Assembly: GCA_002342345.1 (NCBI GenBank)
Contig: DDPU01000039.1
Location: 55,480-60,904 of the forward strand
Length of the DNA stretch: 5,425 nucleotides
Source: Verrucomicrobia bacterium UBA2460
GTDB taxonomy: Bacteria > Verrucomicrobiota > Verrucomicrobiia > Methylacidiphilales > Verrucolacustridaceae
Reading direction: 5' to 3'
Shown here: positions 1 through 5,425 of the stretch, piece after piece
Position numbering within the stretch: position 1 is the stretch's first letter
Layout: the number at the start of each line of letters is the position of its first letter
Position numbers and translations under genes: made by a program
Notes under the pieces: model-generated
Seen by the model: only the letters and a program-made list of their open reading frames with translations
What the model was told of the DNA's origin: nothing
Databases searched by the model: none

Positions 1-4
1 GCTG

Positions 5-11
5 AAAGGAG
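5..11 (+). promoter_or_regulatory. Ribosome binding site of the sensor gene
   Basis: AAAGGAG lies 6 bases before the GTG at 18. It matches the anti-Shine-Dalgarno sequence well and supports the GTG as the start, although GTG is less common than ATG. Confidence 0.75.
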
Positions 12-17
12 CCCCCC

Positions 18-2216
18 GTGGCAGAATCCAATACCCCCGCCCCCCAAGATCCCTCGAAACTCAAGATCAACACCCCGAAGGTCGACCAAGCCCCGGTCAA
101 AAGGCCCTGGAATCTCACCACGATACTTGCGGTTGTTTTCCTGGGGGTGTTCACGGTGGGGGGCGTTCTGGGAATCCTGAAATTCGTGGATTCGGAGAAA
201 AAACGCACCCTCAGGGATTGGCAGACCCAAATGGGGCTGGTTGCGGAGACGAGGGGAGCCGCCGTGGAGACCTGGCTTTCCAGCCAGTTTGACGTCCTTC
301 GCACAATTGCTTCGAATGAGTCCCAGAAAATCTACATCGACACGCTTCTCAACGAGGGTGCGGCCGCGGATCAAAGGGAGGGTGCGGAGAATTTCCTGAG
401 GAACTACCTGAAGAAAATGGCTGAGGCCAACGGCTTCTTCACCCCTCCGCCGGCCCTCGAGATCAACGCCAATGTGGTCCGGGAGGGGATCGCGGGGATC
501 GCGGTGGTGGCCCCCAGCGGTCAAATCCTCGTGGCCAGCGAGTTTCTCCCTGCCTTGAAAGAGGACGGCTTCATCGACGTCCTCAAGGAAAACGCCGCCC
601 GGCAACGGGGACTGTGGAACATGCGCCTGGACGGGGAGGGCCAGCCCAGCCTCGGTTTCATCGTCCCCATTTACCCTGTGGATGCGGCGGACAACGCCAA
701 ACCAATTGCCTACGTGGTCGGCCTGAAGCAGGTGGCCAAGGAGCTCTTTCCGCTGATGACCCAACCCGGGGAAACCCTGAAGAGTGCGGAAAACTACCTG
801 GTGCAGGAAAAGCCGGGTACCTCCGGCAACACCGTGCAGTTCCTCACCCCGCGGCGCGAGCCTTTGCCGAACGGCACCAAGCCGATGACCAACGACTCCC
901 CCAACGACCCGGAGAATTCGGCGGCCTCCTTCGCCCTGAAGCAGCCCGGCGGTTTCGCCATCCGGCCCAGCTATGCGAATTTGCCCAGCCTGGTCCTCGG
1001 TCGGAAAATTGCGGGGACCCCTTGGGTGGTTGTGCGGACAGCCTCGGAGGAGGAGGCGTTGGGACCGGCCAAGAAGCGGCAAACCATGATGCTGATCGGC
1101 TTCACCCTCGTCCTGGGCCTGGCCTCCGTCTCCATGGGGGTGGCGTGGAAGCACGGTGCGGAAATCCGCGCCTCCGCCGAGGCCCAACGCCTGAAGATCG
1201 CCGCAGAGAGGTTTACCGGGTTCTCCAAATTCCTGCGGGTCATCACCGACAACCAGCCGACCGCCATTGCTGCGGTAGATGGCGGCGGCAAGTACAGTTT
1301 TGCCAACCGGACGTTGGCTGAGGCGGCCGGGATCACGCCGGAAGAAGTGGCCGGCAAAACCATGCCGGCGGTGATCGGACCGGTCCGGGCGGCGGCTTAC
1401 CAAAAGATCAACAAACAGGTCATCGACGACCTTTATCCCGGCTGGCCGGCGGACAGGACCGAGGGTAAATGGCAGCCCCAAAAAGGCAGGTTTGAGTTCG
1501 AGGAGGGCGGAAAAAAGAAGTACACCAAGACCGACCATATCCCGTTACGCGCCGACCGGGATCATCCTCCCGGGGTGCTCCTAATCGAGCAGGACATCAC
1601 CGAGTTCATCGTCGAACGGGAAAAGCGCGAACGGATGTTCCGTGGCCTGATCGAAGCCTTCGTCGGCGAGGTGGACAGCCGCCAGGCGCAGGCCGCCCGC
1701 ACCAATGCCCGGTTGATCGGCCGGATCGCCCGCGGGGCGGCGGAGGAGATGGGTCTTTCTCCGGTGGATGCGGAGACAGCCGAACTGGCCGGGGAACTTC
1801 TGAATCTCGGCACCGTTTCCTTGCCGGAAGGAGTGGTGGCCAAAGGCGGATCCCGCAATGATGACGAGCGGCGGCGGATGCGGGAGGCGATCCTGCGTAG
1901 CGCCGATCTCATCGGGAACCTCGAGTTCCAGGGTCCGGTGGCAGAGACCATCCGGCAGGCGCAGGAGCGCGCCGACGGGAGCGGTTTCCCGAACCGCCTG
2001 GCCGGGGACGCAATTCTGCCTTCCGCCAAGGTGGTGGCTGCGGCGAAACGGCTGGTGGACCTGATCCAGGGTCAGGAGGGGCAGGCCCAGTCGCTGGATC
2101 AGGCCTTGCGAACGGTGATGGGCGAAGCCGGGGCTTCCCTGGATCGCGGCGCCGTTGCGGCGATGGTCGACTTCCTCGACAACCGCGGTGGGCGGGCGAA
2201 GGTCGGGTTAGCTTAA
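18..2216 (+). CDS. Membrane sensor protein: Cache-like domain, PAS domain, degenerate HD-GYP-like output domain
   Basis: This 732-residue protein starts at GTG, 6 bases after a strong AAGGAG ribosome binding site. Visible layout: hydrophilic N-tail (1-31), transmembrane helix about 33-56, extracytoplasmic region about 58-354, second helix about 356-377, cytoplasmic PAS domain about 400-530, linker helix about 528-545, HD-GYP-like domain about 545-728. The outer region looks like a double Cache sensor: GIAGIAVVAPSGQILVAS (157-174) resembles a first Cache subdomain, and a membrane-proximal GRKIAGTPWVVV (328-339) resembles the end of a second. The C-terminal domain keeps the HD-GYP scaffold (ERADGSGFP at 650-658), but the HD pair is replaced by L595-N596 and the other metal-ligand histidines by non-ligand residues. 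No histidine remains from 535 to 732. Family knowledge: HD-GYP domains hydrolyse cyclic di-GMP using bound metals. Inference: this protein senses an external ligand but is unlikely to be a phosphodiesterase; it may act by binding or protein contact. The ligand is unknown. Confidence 0.85.
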   Translation: MAESNTPAPQDPSKLKINTPKVDQAPVKRPWNLTTILAVVFLGVFTVGGVLGILKFVDSEKKRTLRDWQTQMGLVAETRGAAVETWLSSQFDVLRTIASNESQKIYIDTLLNEGAAADQREGAENFLRNYLKKMAEANGFFTPPPALEINANVVREGIAGIAVVAPSGQILVASEFLPALKEDGFIDVLKENAARQRGLWNMRLDGEGQPSLGFIVPIYPVDAADNAKPIAYVVGLKQVAKELFPLMTQPGETLKSAENYLVQEKPGTSGNTVQFLTPRREPLPNGTKPMTNDSPNDPENSAASFALKQPGGFAIRPSYANLPSLVLGRKIAGTPWVVVRTASEEEALGPAKKRQTMMLIGFTLVLGLASVSMGVAWKHGAEIRASAEAQRLKIAAERFTGFSKFLRVITDNQPTAIAAVDGGGKYSFANRTLAEAAGITPEEVAGKTMPAVIGPVRAAAYQKINKQVIDDLYPGWPADRTEGKWQPQKGRFEFEEGGKKKYTKTDHIPLRADRDHPPGVLLIEQDITEFIVEREKRERMFRGLIEAFVGEVDSRQAQAARTNARLIGRIARGAAEEMGLSPVDAETAELAGELLNLGTVSLPEGVVAKGGSRNDDERRRMREAILRSADLIGNLEFQGPVAETIRQAQERADGSGFPNRLAGDAILPSAKVVAAAKRLVDLIQGQEGQAQSLDQALRTVMGEAGASLDRGAVAAMVDFLDNRGGRAKVGLA

Positions 2217-2235
2217 GGACTTTGCACTTTGCCGG

Positions 2236-2272
2236 AGCGGCCTCGGTAGGGCCGGCTCAGCAGGTAGCCTGC
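2236..2272. other. Two small tandem inverted repeats in the convergent gap
   Basis: AGCGGCC (2236-2242) can pair with GGCCGGCT (2250-2257) around a 7-base loop with one bulge. Next to it, GCAGG (2260-2264) pairs with CCTGC (2268-2272) across TAG. Neither is followed by a T-run, so they are not convincing terminators alone. They lie between the sensor stop and the terminator hairpin and may simply reflect GC-rich sequence or add RNA 3'-end structure. Confidence 0.3.
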
Positions 2273-2288
2273 GCCGCGATCTTTGACA

Positions 2289-2318
2289 GGGGTGAGCCCA
2301 TTGGGCGCATCCCGTTTT
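2289..2318 (+). terminator. Candidate rho-independent terminator after the sensor gene
   Basis: GGGGTGAGCCC (2289-2299) pairs with GGGCGCATCCC (2303-2313) across a 3-base ATT loop. The 11-pair stem has one G-U wobble and one A-G mismatch. A G and four T residues follow at 2314-2318. The stem is strong and the T-run short but in the right place for transcription leaving the sensor gene, whose stop is about 70 bases upstream. On the minus strand no T-run follows the stem, so it is a weaker terminator for the opposing operon. Confidence 0.55.
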
Positions 2319-2324
2319 CCCTGA

Positions 2325-2834
2325 TCACTCCGGAATCAGGCTCTGCTCGACGGCGTCGTCGAAGCGAAGGTTGAGAAGCTTCCAGTCGCCTCCAACCGGC
2401 AGGTAGTAAACAAACTGCCAGCGAAGCGGCTTCCGGGCATGGAAGCTGATGTACGTGAGGTAGACCACCCGGGTGCCCACCGGACGCTGGTCGTAAACCT
2501 CCGCCCCCTGAAGGGGGCCGAAGACCTCCAGTCCCTTGCGTATTTTCCCGACAAAATCCTGCACGGAGGCGGGGTCCGAAAGGGAGGAGTTGCTGCTGAC
2601 CAACGTGCGGAAACTGTCGTCCACCTTGCCGGCTTGGACTCCGGAAAAAAAGGCGTCCAGCTTCTTCTGGACCGCGGCGGGTGGCGGCTTGGGATTGGGA
2701 TTTCTAGGCAGAAGCTGGGGAATGAGGGTGGTGACGGTGGAAGGGTTGTTGGTAGTATTTTCCTTCTCCTTCTCCTTCGCGGCGGAGGCTGTCGCCACGG
2801 TCAGCAAAAGCATGAGGATAGGGAGGGGGTTCAT
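2325..2834 (-). CDS. Small secreted protein, probable NTF2-like fold, function unknown
   Basis: This 169-residue protein begins with a hydrophobic stretch (about 4-18) ending in Ala-Ser-Ala at 16-18, a plausible signal peptidase I site, so export is likely. The n-region MNPLP lacks the usual lysine or arginine, which lowers certainty. A Lys-Glu repeat (20-25), an Asn/Thr-rich stretch and a Pro-rich segment (43-53) form a flexible linker. The compact domain is about 57-163: an initial helix (KKLDAFFSGVQAGKVDDSF), then strands including TRVVYLTYISFHA and RWQFVYYLPVGGDWKLLNLRF. A helix followed by a curved sheet with a W-x-L-x-x-L-R-F end is typical of NTF2-like or SnoaL-like proteins; I cannot name a specific family. 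Its ATG overlaps the stop of the upstream metallo-beta-lactamase-like gene (ATGA). No good ribosome binding site precedes it, so translation probably depends on coupling. It is the last gene of the operon visible here. Confidence 0.7.
   Translation of the reverse strand: MNPLPILMLLLTVATASAAKEKEKENTTNNPSTVTTLIPQLLPRNPNPKPPPAAVQKKLDAFFSGVQAGKVDDSFRTLVSSNSSLSDPASVQDFVGKIRKGLEVFGPLQGAEVYDQRPVGTRVVYLTYISFHARKPLRWQFVYYLPVGGDWKLLNLRFDDAVEQSLIPE
2761..2778. repeat. Three tandem copies of TCCTTC
   Basis: Three exact 6-base units run in frame inside the secreted protein gene and encode the Lys-Glu dipeptide repeat just after the predicted signal peptide. A unit gain or loss would change the linker by two residues without a frameshift. 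The array is short and may be only charged-linker low complexity. Confidence 0.7.
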
Positions 2835-3364
2835 GGGAGCAGATGAAGGATCCTGGAGAGACCATCCTGCAGGATCGGGGCGCCGTGGGCAAAAAAGATT
2901 CTGCGGACGGGAAAAGGGGCAAGGTTGCGCAGGCTTTTTCCCAGAAGCCCGGGATCGGTGCAGTACTTGTCCGGAAGGGGCATGAGATCATGGGGAGCCA
3001 GGTTGATGAGAGCGTCTCCCATAACCAGCGATCCGGTGGGGTTGTGAAAGTATGCCGTTTCCCCAACGCCTGCACCAGGAAGGGGGATCGGGGTGAAATC
3101 GGGTGGTTGGTCCGTCATGCCAGTTCCCGGGTGGGAGCAAAAGTCCTGACAGTTACGCCCATGATTCTCGTTGGTTCGGACGATCTGGACGGGGGGGGTG
3201 GGTAAAGGCAGGTCTTTCGGCCAATCGATCGGATCAAACAGCACGGTTCCCCCGGGATGAGTGAAGCCGGTGGACCAGAGCTCCGCCTTGCAGGAGGGGT
3301 CGTAGGCGTGCCAGGTGAAAAATCCGTCGCCGTGGGAAGTCACCGGGGCCGGAGTGAGGCTCAA
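2831..3364 (-). CDS. Shortened metallo-beta-lactamase-fold-like protein
   Basis: The 177-residue product resembles a group of metallo-beta-lactamase-fold hydrolases recognised by a DPI strand end (44-46), a T-N-x-N-H-x-R segment (64-70), a PGxGVGE turn (96-102), a GDALI strand (116-120) and a C-terminal AHGAPIL motif (159-165). G116-D117 and H160-G161 correspond to the usual late metal-site Asp and His. The canonical HxHxDH motif is absent; N65, N67 and H68 occupy that region. The stretch between the NH motif and the PGxGVGE turn is only about 25 residues, shorter than I expect for the fold, so a structural segment may be missing. Substrate and activity are unknown. The start is TTG, 4 bases after the gcvH stop, with AAGAAG in the gcvH tail as a weak ribosome binding site; a GTG at codon 8 is an alternative. 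The stop overlaps the next gene by ATGA. Membership of the gcvTH operon is clear; a role in glycine metabolism is only inferred. Confidence 0.7.
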   Translation of the reverse strand: MSLTPAPVTSHGDGFFTWHAYDPSCKAELWSTGFTHPGGTVLFDPIDWPKDLPLPTPPVQIVRTNENHGRNCQDFCSHPGTGMTDQPPDFTPIPLPGAGVGETAYFHNPTGSLVMGDALINLAPHDLMPLPDKYCTDPGLLGKSLRNLAPFPVRRIFFAHGAPILQDGLSRILHLLP

Positions 3365-3368
3365 AGGT

Positions 3369-3746
3369 CTACTTCTTCAGGGTGGCGGCGTACTGGCCGG
3401 CGGAGAGCAGGTGATCCGTGACAGGGGAGAGGGGTTTGATCCGGAAAAGCCAACCATTGCCGTAAGGTTCCCGGTTGATCAGGCCGGGGTCGGAGGTAAG
3501 GGCGCTGTTGGCCTCGATAACCTCCCCGCCGACGGGGGCGTAGATGTCGGAGGCGGCCTTGACGCTTTCCACGGTGGCGATGACCTCCCCGGCGTTCACC
3601 TTTTTGCCGGGCTTGGGAAGGTCGACAAAGACGACATCGTTGAGCTCCGTCTGGGCGTGGTCGGTAACCCCGACGGTGGCTTGGTCCTTTTCCATGCGGA
3701 CCCACTCGTGACTTTTTGCGTAGCGGAGATCTTCGGGTGTGTTCAT
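3369..3746 (-). CDS. gcvH: Glycine cleavage system H protein
   Basis: This 125-residue protein has the usual length and all hallmarks of GcvH: YAKSHEWVRME near the N-terminus (9-19), the VGVTDHAQTELNDVVFVDLP block (25-44), GEVIATVESVKAASDIYAPV (53-72) and the NREPYGNGWLFRI segment (91-103). K63, in the Glu-Ser-Val-Lys-Ala context, is the lysine that carries lipoate. H protein shuttles the aminomethyl intermediate from the P protein to GcvT and the reduced lipoyl arm to the L protein, in the cytoplasm. Its ATG lies in a 4-base ATGA overlap with the gcvT stop. Only AAGG, 3 bases before the ATG, could serve as ribosome binding site, so coupling to gcvT translation is likely. Nothing looks damaged. 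Confidence 0.97.
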   Translation of the reverse strand: MNTPEDLRYAKSHEWVRMEKDQATVGVTDHAQTELNDVVFVDLPKPGKKVNAGEVIATVESVKAASDIYAPVGGEVIEANSALTSDPGLINREPYGNGWLFRIKPLSPVTDHLLSAGQYAATLKK

Positions 3747-4843
3747 CGGCCTTGGAGGAATTTTCTTTTGGAAACCTTGGCAGGCACGCGCCTGCCGCGC
3801 ACTTCAAATTCCACCGGTTGTTCCAAGGCGGGGGCGGGGGCATCCACCAACGCCAGGGCGATGCCATAACCGAGGCTGGGGGACGGCAATCCGCTAGTGA
3901 TTTCCCCGATCCGTTTGCCATGGAGAAAAACCGGATAACCGTGGCGGGCAGGGGCTTGGCCAGCCTCGCCCACCAAGCCGATGGTCACGCGCGGGGGCCC
4001 GTTCTTTTTCTGGGTCTCCAAAACGGGGCGACCGGGAAACTGCCGCGGCCTCGTCACATCGACGAAGAAGCCCATGCCCGCCTCCACCGGGGTGATGTCA
4101 CCGGAGAGATCCTGGCCGTTGAGGGGTAGGCCTGCTTCCAGCCGTAGGCTGTCCCGGGCGCCCAAACCGCAAGGCAGCAACCCGTCCGGCTTCCCGGTTT
4201 CCAGAAGCCGGTTCCAGAATTTTGGGCCGGCTTGCAAATCCGTGAAGATCTCAAAGCCTTCCTCCCCGGTGTAGCCGGTCGCAGCCACCAGGGCATCCCC
4301 CCCGTCAAACTTGGCGCGAAGGATCCTGTTTCGTTGCGGCAGGGCTGTTCCCGCAGGCAGGAGTTTTGCAAGGATGGTGGCAGCCTTGGGTCCCTGGAGG
4401 GCCATGCCGACGGCGGATCCCGGGGAGCCTGCGAAGCGAACCTGCGGGCTTTCCTTGGTTTTCAGGAGATTGAGGACCTCCCGGTGGCGGGAGGCGTTGA
4501 CCACGAGGAAAAAATCCTCCAATCCCATTCGGTAAATAAAAAGGTCGTCGATGACGCCGCCACGTTCGTTCAAAAGGAAGGAGTAGTGACCCTCACCGTC
4601 CTTGAGTTTGGCCGGATCGTTCGCGAGAAGGCCTTCCAAACAGGCGAGGGTGCCCGGTCCCTGGGCGCGGATCTGGCCCATGTGGGAAATGTCGAACAGG
4701 CCGGCCGCCTGGCGGGTAGCCCGATGTTCCTCCAGCAGGCCGGAAAAATGGACGGGAAGATTCCAGCCGGCAAACGGGATCATGCGGGCCCCGGCGGCCT
4801 GGTGGTATGGAGACAAGGGGGAGTCAGCGACCGATTCGGGCAT
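3743..4843 (-). CDS. gcvT: Aminomethyltransferase, T protein of the glycine cleavage system
   Basis: The 366-residue product matches normal T-protein length. It transfers the one-carbon unit from aminomethyl-H-protein to tetrahydrofolate, releasing ammonia. Characteristic segments appear in order: MIPFAGWNLPVHF (21-33), AGLFDISHMGQI (47-58), GGVIDDLFIYR (95-105, with D99-D100 in the place of the conserved catalytic Asp), GYTGEEGFEIF (190-200), GLGARDSLRLEAGLPL (226-241), TPVEAGMGFFV (251-261), and the C-terminal barrel with GEITSGLPSPSLGYGIALA (313-331). The reading frame stays open upstream to 4984, but the added 47 residues do not look like T protein and would overlap the divergent aminotransferase gene, so the ATG at 4843 is chosen. 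No Shine-Dalgarno sequence precedes it. A promoter-like pair lies immediately upstream (separate entry). First gene of the operon; its stop overlaps gcvH by ATGA. Confidence 0.96.
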   Translation of the reverse strand: MPESVADSPLSPYHQAAGARMIPFAGWNLPVHFSGLLEEHRATRQAAGLFDISHMGQIRAQGPGTLACLEGLLANDPAKLKDGEGHYSFLLNERGGVIDDLFIYRMGLEDFFLVVNASRHREVLNLLKTKESPQVRFAGSPGSAVGMALQGPKAATILAKLLPAGTALPQRNRILRAKFDGGDALVAATGYTGEEGFEIFTDLQAGPKFWNRLLETGKPDGLLPCGLGARDSLRLEAGLPLNGQDLSGDITPVEAGMGFFVDVTRPRQFPGRPVLETQKKNGPPRVTIGLVGEAGQAPARHGYPVFLHGKRIGEITSGLPSPSLGYGIALALVDAPAPALEQPVEFEVRGRRVPAKVSKRKFLQGR

Positions 4844-4851
4844 GGACGAGA

Positions 4852-4879
4852 AAACTAAAGGCGTGGCAAGGGGAGTCAA
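4852..4879 (-). promoter_or_regulatory. Candidate promoter of the gcvT operon
   Basis: On the minus strand, TTGACT (4879-4874, five of six bases of the sigma-70 -35 consensus) is followed after 16 bases by TAGTTT (4857-4852, three of six of the -10 consensus, including the key first T, A and last T). The gcvT ATG begins 8 bases after the -10, so the transcript would start at or within a few bases of the start codon. That agrees with the missing ribosome binding site. The -10 is weak and the host's sigma preferences are unknown. Confidence 0.4.
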
Positions 4880-4913
4880 CGGTCTGGCAGGAAAGGGGTG
4901 AGAGCGGTAAACC

Positions 4914-4919
4914 GGAGGG
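4914..4919 (+). promoter_or_regulatory. Purine-rich Shine-Dalgarno-like sequence touching the aminotransferase start
   Basis: GGAGGG directly abuts the ATG at 4920 with no spacer, which is too close for normal ribosome placement. An in-frame TAA at 4908 prevents an upstream start. The next in-frame ATG is codon 12 (4953), with no ribosome binding site in front. The start is therefore the best available, with uncertain initiation. Confidence 0.35.
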
Positions 4920-5425
4920 ATGCCGAAATCCTCCACGCGACTGTTGGACCTGATGCGCCAGACGGAAGATCCGGGGGTGATCAACCTGGCGGCGGGGATT
5001 CCCTCGCCCGATTTTCTCCCGCTGGAGGCACTGAAGGCGACCCTGGATCAGGAGATGGCCAGCCAGGCCCGGGCGATGTTCAGCTATCACCGTCCGGAGG
5101 GAGCGGCCCCGCTACGGGAGGCAATCTGCGAATATCTTGCCATCCGTGGGGTGAAGGCATCACCGGATCAGGTGTTGGTCACGGTGGGTTGCTCCGGGGC
5201 CTTGGCCTCGGTGATCGGATCGGTTCTTCGCAAGGGGGACACGGTAGTGTGTGAGGCTCCCGCCTATTACGGTTTGCTGGAGCTGTTGGGAGCCGCCGGG
5301 GTGAGGTTTCGTCCCGTGCCGACGGCGGTCGGGCAGGAGCCAGATCCGAAACGATGGGAAAAGGCCATCCGGGCAACGCCCAAGCCCAAGCTGGTGGTGG
5401 TGACCTCCAGCCTCTCCAACCCCAG
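4920..5425 (+). CDS. PLP-dependent fold-type I aminotransferase, MocR-like aminotransferase domain (partial, 3' end outside window)
   Basis: The frame is open from the ATG to the window edge (168 codons plus 2 bases). It shows class I/II aminotransferase signatures: VINLAAGIPSPDFLP (20-34, substrate-binding N-terminal segment), SYHRPEGAAPLREAICEYL (55-73), VLVTVGCSGAL (85-95, phosphate-binding loop), EAPAYYGLLELL (112-123, with Y116/Y117 at the cofactor-stacking position), and SSLSNP (163-168), where N167 is the conserved Asn that contacts the pyridoxal ring. The catalytic lysine lies beyond the window. The wording of these motifs is closest, from memory, to the aminotransferase half of MocR/GntR regulators and to 2-aminoadipate-type aminotransferases. 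Only about 20 residues precede the domain, so there is no winged-helix DNA-binding part; an enzyme is more likely than a regulator. Substrate unknown. It is divergent from gcvT. Confidence 0.88.
   Translation, partial: MPKSSTRLLDLMRQTEDPGVINLAAGIPSPDFLPLEALKATLDQEMASQARAMFSYHRPEGAAPLREAICEYLAIRGVKASPDQVLVTVGCSGALASVIGSVLRKGDTVVCEAPAYYGLLELLGAAGVRFRPVPTAVGQEPDPKRWEKAIRATPKPKLVVVTSSLSNP

Larger units (their letters stand above)
4844..4919. other. Divergent intergenic region between gcvT and the aminotransferase gene
   Basis: These 76 bases must hold the control sites of two divergently transcribed genes unless promoters lie inside coding sequence. Besides the minus-strand pair, I see no convincing plus-strand -10/-35, operator palindrome or riboswitch-sized structure. 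The space is too small for a tandem glycine riboswitch. Confidence 0.6.

Noticed and set aside
1..17. End of an upstream gene (TGA at 3-5)
   Set aside because: A stop triplet alone in 17 bases is no evidence of a coding region.
614..1321. Long open frame of 235 codons inside the sensor gene, same strand
   Set aside because: It overlaps the sensor frame throughout, is rich in Gly, Arg and Pro as GC-rich shadow frames are, and shows no recognisable domain or ribosome binding site.
2320..2340. 6-base inverted repeat CCTGAT/ATCAGG spanning the stop of the secreted-protein gene
   Set aside because: Short stem with a 9-base loop and no T-run; likely chance.
3090..3180. Possible frameshift in the metallo-beta-lactamase-like gene where the segment is short
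   Set aside because: The frame giving NHGRNCQDFC and then PLPGAGVGE is continuous with family-like sequence on both sides, and the alternative frame hits a stop quickly without better motifs.
3361..3921. Minus-strand 186-codon frame across gcvT and gcvH
   Set aside because: Its translation is Arg/Pro-rich and overlaps two well-supported genes; it is a frame-shifted shadow.
4844..4919. Glycine riboswitch upstream of gcvT
   Set aside because: These elements often precede gcv operons, but only 76 bases are available, with no matching paired structure seen, and the candidate promoter leaves almost no leader.
4844..4984. N-terminal extension of gcvT to the upstream ATG at 4984
   Set aside because: The extra 47 residues have no T-protein similarity and would overlap the start of the divergent aminotransferase. 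The 366-residue form has the normal family length.
4898..5254. Plus-strand 118-codon frame overlapping the aminotransferase
   Set aside because: Gly- and Pro-rich low-complexity translation in the wrong frame; the aminotransferase frame carries all conserved motifs.

Overview
This GC-rich window (roughly 60% or more by eye) comes from a bacterium. A likely signal peptide and a two-membrane-pass sensor fit a Gram-negative host, but nothing here fixes the phylum. All six protein-coding genes are chromosomal housekeeping or signalling types. I see no phage, transposon, CRISPR or RNA gene.

Layout: (1) 18-2216, plus strand, a complete membrane receptor: transmembrane helix, extracytoplasmic Cache-like sensor, second helix, PAS domain, and a C-terminal HD-GYP-like domain that has lost every histidine. 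(2) 2217-2324, a short gap between convergent genes with a good candidate rho-independent terminator for the receptor gene. (3) 4843 down to 2325, minus strand, a tightly packed four-gene run: gcvT, gcvH, a shortened metallo-beta-lactamase-like protein, and a small secreted protein of probable NTF2-like fold. Two of its three junctions are 4-base ATGA stop/start overlaps and the third is a 4-base gap, so the run reads as one translationally coupled operon. (4) 4844-4919, a 76-base divergent intergenic region with a promoter-like pair facing gcvT, placed so that the gcvT message would be leaderless or nearly so. (5) 4920 to the right edge, plus strand, the first 168 codons of a fold-type I PLP-dependent aminotransferase that resembles the aminotransferase half of MocR regulators but has no DNA-binding domain. 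It is cut by the window end.

GcvT and GcvH are two of the proteins of the glycine cleavage system. GcvH carries the aminomethyl group on a lipoyl-lysine arm and GcvT transfers the one-carbon unit to tetrahydrofolate. The P-protein (gcvP) is not in the window and cannot directly follow gcvH here, because two unrelated genes do. The aminotransferase could belong to amino-acid metabolism too, but that rests only on adjacency. The receptor gene converges on the operon and need not be related to it.

No clearly new system is evident. The points most worth a second look are the histidine-free HD-GYP-like output domain, the metallo-beta-lactamase-like and secreted proteins locked into a gcvTH operon, and the possible leaderless gcvT transcript.
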